Assembly: GCA_002179805.1 (NCBI GenBank)
Contig: NAVB01000331.1
Span: 1 to 44,707 of the forward strand
From: Acanthamoeba lenticulata
Lineage: Eukaryota > Discosea > Longamoebia > Acanthamoebidae
Reading direction: 5' to 3'
Length of the DNA stretch: 44,707 bases
Part shown: positions 41,053 through 44,707 of the stretch, piece after piece
Layout: the number at the start of each line of letters is the position of its first letter
Position numbering within the stretch: the first letter of the stretch is position 1
Notes under the pieces: model-generated
The model's database searches: none
Seen by the model: the letters and a program-made list of their open reading frames with translations, nothing else
Told to the model about the DNA's origin: nothing
Made by a program: the position numbers and the translations under genes

Positions 41053-41394
41053 TTTTGAGGAACAGTCAATTATCCGACTCCCGGAGGACTCGCCACAGTC
41101 ACGAGCTGGCCTCTTGATGGACGATTAGCGTAGTAATGACCACAAGGAGATTCGATTTCCGCCAAATCAGCTGCCCCACCAAGAAACCATCCGAGAAAAT
41201 GGTGAGTGAAAACACAAAATATATTTGGTAGCCCAAGTTGATGGCAACAAGCCAGAGCAAGAAGGACAGGGTGAAGTTAATCGTCGTCCTGCCGCGGTCC
41301 TGCTTCCTCTCCACTCGTACTCACTTTCCCTTTTATTTTAGAGCTTTTTGTCTTCATTTTTTTTGGTTTAACCCATTGCTGCGAAGATGGAAAG
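41053..41394. promoter_or_regulatory. COX10 (-) / SAM-kinase (+) divergent region
   Basis: 342 bases between COX10 and the first supported kinase exon. An ATG at 41199-41201 is followed at once by the strong donor GTGAGT. Joining it to the acceptor at 41394 keeps the kinase frame, so part of this region may be the kinase 5' UTR and first intron. A hydrophobic frame on the minus strand (41314-41099) lacks an ATG. Confidence 0.4.
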
Positions 41395-44300
41395 GGCGCA
41401 CCGTCGTCGGGAAGCGAGCGGGAGGAGTCGCGCGTCGAGTGGCTCGAGCGGAGCGTGCCGGGCCTCAAGTGCCTGCCCGAAGGCCACCGCCTCCTGACCC
41501 GCCGCCTCAGCCTCGCCGGTACACATCGTCCACCTTCACCTCCTTCACAATGACTCACGACCTCTGCAACCTCGAACGTCAGGCGACCCGGCACGCGCGT
41601 GGCAGCCCAACGTGGCCTACCGCGCCCACCCGCTCCGCCACAAGGAGTTCATCCCTCTCGCCCGTGCGCCTCCCGCCGTCCTCTTCTTCCTCCTCGTCTT
41701 CGTCCTCGTCCTCGTCGTTGACGTTGATGTCCACGACGTCGACAGAATTCCATTCATGGGTGGCGCAGGACAAGCTGCGCGAGCTGCAGACGATGCTGTG
41801 CGGGCTGGGCGCGCGCGACGCCAAGGCGTCGTCCATCGTGCGCCTCAATGGCGCCGAATCGCGCCGCCGCCCGGGGGCGTCTGCCGTCGACCTCGCCGCG
41901 GCCGCGGCCATCGCCGCCGGCGAGCACCTCCGCCTGGACCAGGACCAGCCCCCGATCCCGCTGCTCGTCGACGAGGTGCGCCGCGCGCGTGTGTGTGCGT
42001 GTGTGCGCCGCGTGTGTCCGCTCACAAGTGGGTGCATGCGCACGCGCAGGGCAAGGGCCGGTGGTGCCGGGTGGAGCCGACCTGGCAGGCGTGCTGCGCG
42101 CTGCGGCGGCAGAGCGTGGAGAACCGCGAGTGCCGCGTGACGCTCAGCCTCACCGACGACTTTGGCGTCACGCCCGACCTGGCCGACGCCCTCCGCCGCT
42201 GCGAAGTCCGCCTCGGTACCGTCCTTCTCTCTTCTTCCCCCTTTGTCAATTTGCAGTGGCTGGCGTCTCGTCGTGTTCTCACCTCGCACGGGGACACCGT
42301 GGGGCTCAGGCGAGAACGGCGTCGCGGACGAGTTCGTCCCGTTTGAGCCGGTCGAGCGCGAGTACCGCGTGCGCTTCTTCACGCTCAAGCACTACCAGGC
42401 ACGTCTCTTTTCGCCTGTTTTCTTTTTTTAAAAAATAATGAAATAATCATACAATTATAAATTATTTAATCTTGGTTTTTTCTGTAAAATTATTGTGTTG
42501 TGTAGAAAGTGAACAAGGAGGCGGTGCGCGCGTGGACACCTGAGGACGTGTCGGCCTTCCTGAACGCGCTCGGCCTTGTGCCCCTCTGCGCCGCCCACTT
42601 TGAGGTACTTCTCCTCCTTCTCTTTTTTTTTTTAAATTTTTATTCTTTATATATATAAATTTTGTTTTGCCAACTCGCCTCTTGGGCGGACGTGCAGGGG
42701 AAGGGCGGCGCAGAGCTCGTGCAGGTGACGAACCATCAGCTGGCCAAGCTCGAGCGCCTCAAGCACGAGCCCACCGCGCGCCTCAAGCTCGTCGAAGCGG
42801 TCCAGCGGTTCGCACCCCCTCTCTTTCATTATTTATTATTTTTCTTTTTAATAATAATATTTAAATAGGTTGATGGATTCTGTCGACTGTCGACACCCGA
42901 CGCTGGCGGCCGCCCGCGCCGGAGGGCACGCGGAGGCGCTATGCGAGCTCTGCCGCGGGCGGCTGGGCCGAGACCACGACCACGACGATGGCGGCGGTAA
43001 GAACGGCAGCGGCGCGTCATCGACGAAGACGACGCGGGCCAAGACGGCCGCCGCGGTCAACCACGAGGAAGAGGACGAGGACGACGTGGGGGGCGCGGGC
43101 TACGTCGACGTGAGGGAGATGGACCGGATGCGCGCGGTGGCGGACAACAAGAAGGCGCCGGCGGAGACGAAAAAGAACGAAAAGCGCAACAACAAACAAG
43201 AGGTGGAGGAGGATGAAGATGTGGGCGGGGCGGGGTATGTCGATGTCAAGGCGCTGGACCAGAAGAAGGCGATGACCCAGAAGACGACGAACCAGAAGAA
43301 GATGAACAGCAAGAGAGGAATCTACAGCGATCGAGATGAGGACGGAGATGACGATGTCGGCGGCGCGGGCTACGTCGATGTCCGCACGCTGGACGCCAAG
43401 AAGAAGAGCAAGTCAACGGCGACGACAGCGCCCAAGCCGTCGGCCGGGCCAAACTATGTCGAGGCGCCCGTCGCCGCCGCGGCCACGACGAAAACGAAAA
43501 CGACAGCGAAGCCGAACGCGAAAACGAAAACGAAGGCAAAGAACGAAGCGAAGAATGTGAAAAATGGCGACGGGGAAATCACCAGCGGAGGCGAAGAAGA
43601 CGAGGACGAAGCGGTCCTGGAAGAGAGGAAGGCGCGCGCACGGGAAGTAGCGCGGGCCAAGCACTACACGTTCCGCGAGATCGACTACCGCGAGCTCGAC
43701 CTCGAGCACAAGATCGGCGCCGGCTCCTTCGGCGAGGTCTACAAGGCCACCTGGCGCGGCGCCCCAGGCACGACCACCTTCATATTCTCCATCATCATCT
43801 TCTTCTTCATCATTAGTGGCTCATGCGCGCGTGCAACAGTGGCGGTGAAGAAGATCATCAACATGGACTACGACGACCAGGAAATGATCGACGAGTTCAT
43901 GCACGAGGCCGCCATGATGGACCTCCTCGGGAACCACCCCAACGTCATCAAGTTTGTGGGCGCCTGCCTCGGCGTACGCTCCTCGTCCTTCTTTTAGGAG
44001 TCATTTTTTTCTCCATTTTTAGTATTTAATGTTATACTGTCTTTATTTTTTTATTTTTCTTAAAAATTCTATTTGTTGCGTGTAGCCGTTCTGCCTGGTG
44101 TCAGCCTTTTGCGCGAATGGGAGCTTGGAGACGCTCTTGCAGAAGGACCACGACCTGCGGCTGCTGAGCGATCGCACGCTTGTCCGAATGGCGCTCGACA
44201 TCGGGGCCGGCATCCTCCATCTCCACCGCGAGGGCGTCATCCACCGCGTACGACTCCTTCTCTACTCGATAAATATTATTCTTTTTTATTTATTTATTAT

Positions 44301-44707
44301 TATAAAATTTACATTTTGTGGATTCTTTAAATTCTTCAGGACATCGCGGCGAGGAACGTGCTGGTGGGGGAGGACTTCACGGTCTATGTGACCGACTTTG
44401 GCTTTGCGCGAATCAAGGAGAAGGGCGGCGACGGCGGCAACACGCAGTCGACCCTCGGACCCGTGCGCCACATGAGCCCCGAGTCTCTCAAGGAGCGCCG
44501 CTACTCGGAGAAGAGCGACGTCTACTCGTTTGGCGTCCTCCTCTACGAGGCACGTTCTCCTTGCTTTAATTTTTACGTATTTTTTATTTTTATTGTTATT
44601 TCGTCTTTAAATTGTTATATTTAAATAACGTAAAATATTCGTTTTACTTCCTCAACCGCAGATGTGGATGCGTGAGGCGCCCTACATCGGGACGGGCATG
44701 GACCTCC
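41395..44707 (+). CDS. SAM-domain tyrosine-kinase-like protein (3' truncated)
   Basis: A protein kinase cut by the right window edge. Twelve exons close in phase: 41395-41518, 41583-41663, 41746-41975, 42050-42215, 42310-42398, 42506-42604, 42698-42807, 42869-43767, 43840-43973, 44086-44247, 44340-44549 and 44662 onward, at least 783 residues. The N-terminal part is unrecognised. A SAM domain follows ([16 protein letters not shown] ... LVEAVQRLMD). Next is a charged segment with three GYVDV motifs, then the kinase domain: [21 protein letters not shown], an alpha-C glutamate in [26 protein letters not shown], and SPESL followed by [20 protein letters not shown] is the tyrosine-kinase form of the catalytic loop. 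Three introns appear to use GC donors. The true start is uncertain (see the preceding entry). Confidence 0.87.
43080..43395 (+). repeat. Three 45-residue units with [11 protein letters not shown] motif
   Basis: The motif (D/E)[10 protein letters not shown](R/K) occurs three times in the kinase, with its tyrosine codon at 43101, 43236 and 43371, exactly 135 bases apart. Between the motifs the sequence is Lys/Thr/Asn-rich and less conserved. A fourth, looser NYVEAPV follows near 43455. Confidence 0.92.

Noticed and set aside
41099..41314. Hydrophobic 71-codon minus-strand frame resembling a small membrane protein
   Set aside because: It has no in-frame ATG. The only upstream ATG tried (41357) would need a 25-base intron, too short for normal splicing. 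It overlaps the kinase 5' region.

Overview
This window is nuclear DNA of a gene-dense, GC-rich protist, most likely an amoebozoan of the Acanthamoeba type. That assignment is inferred from three things: spliceosomal introns of about 50-250 bases in nearly every gene, GC-rich exons with low-complexity inserts, and a protein set of animal/fungal type that includes a SAM domain and tyrosine-kinase-like catalytic motifs in one protein. No sequence search was possible. All calls come from translated motifs, from exon phase that closes exactly across GT-AG (sometimes GC-AG) junctions, and from recalled family features.

Left part (1-16.3 kb). The C-terminal half of a VPS13-type lipid-transfer protein runs off the left edge (+). 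It is followed by NOP56 (box C/D snoRNP core, +), SEC61 beta (translocon, +), a short unrecognised gene (+), and TAF1B/Rrn7 (RNA polymerase I initiation factor, -). A thioredoxin-fold ER protein (+) is divergent from TAF1B. NOP56 and TAF1B both serve ribosome production.

Middle (16.4-29.8 kb). A 9.2-kb minus-strand gene encodes the multifunctional pyrimidine enzyme CAD: glutaminase, carbamoyl-phosphate synthetase, dihydroorotase and aspartate transcarbamylase, with the recognised catalytic motifs present. Behind it on the same strand lie a compact START-domain lipid-binding protein and an unusual F-box/leucine-rich-repeat/SH3 protein.

Rearranged island (29.8-31.4 kb). A serpin gene on the minus strand is broken by frameshifts, an internal stop and a missing middle. 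The gap is occupied by an opposite-strand RGS-domain fragment that still has its introns. This looks like a pseudogene graveyard.

Right part (31.7-44.7 kb). Here are a short-chain dehydrogenase (+), a ubiquitin-like/RING protein (+), a secreted cysteine-rich protein (+), the OTUD3-type deubiquitinase (-), the OLA1 GTPase/ATPase (-), COX10 heme O synthase (-), and a partial SAM-domain kinase (+). The kinase carries three tyrosine motifs spaced exactly 135 bases apart.

The most unusual signals are: (i) eight consecutive TAF1B introns built from the same CACGA/CGTGT pentamer repeats and CG/TG palindromes, in both orientations; (ii) the kinase with its periodic GYVDV motifs; (iii) four probable GC-AG introns that share a GCACG donor; (iv) the serpin/RGS junction region.
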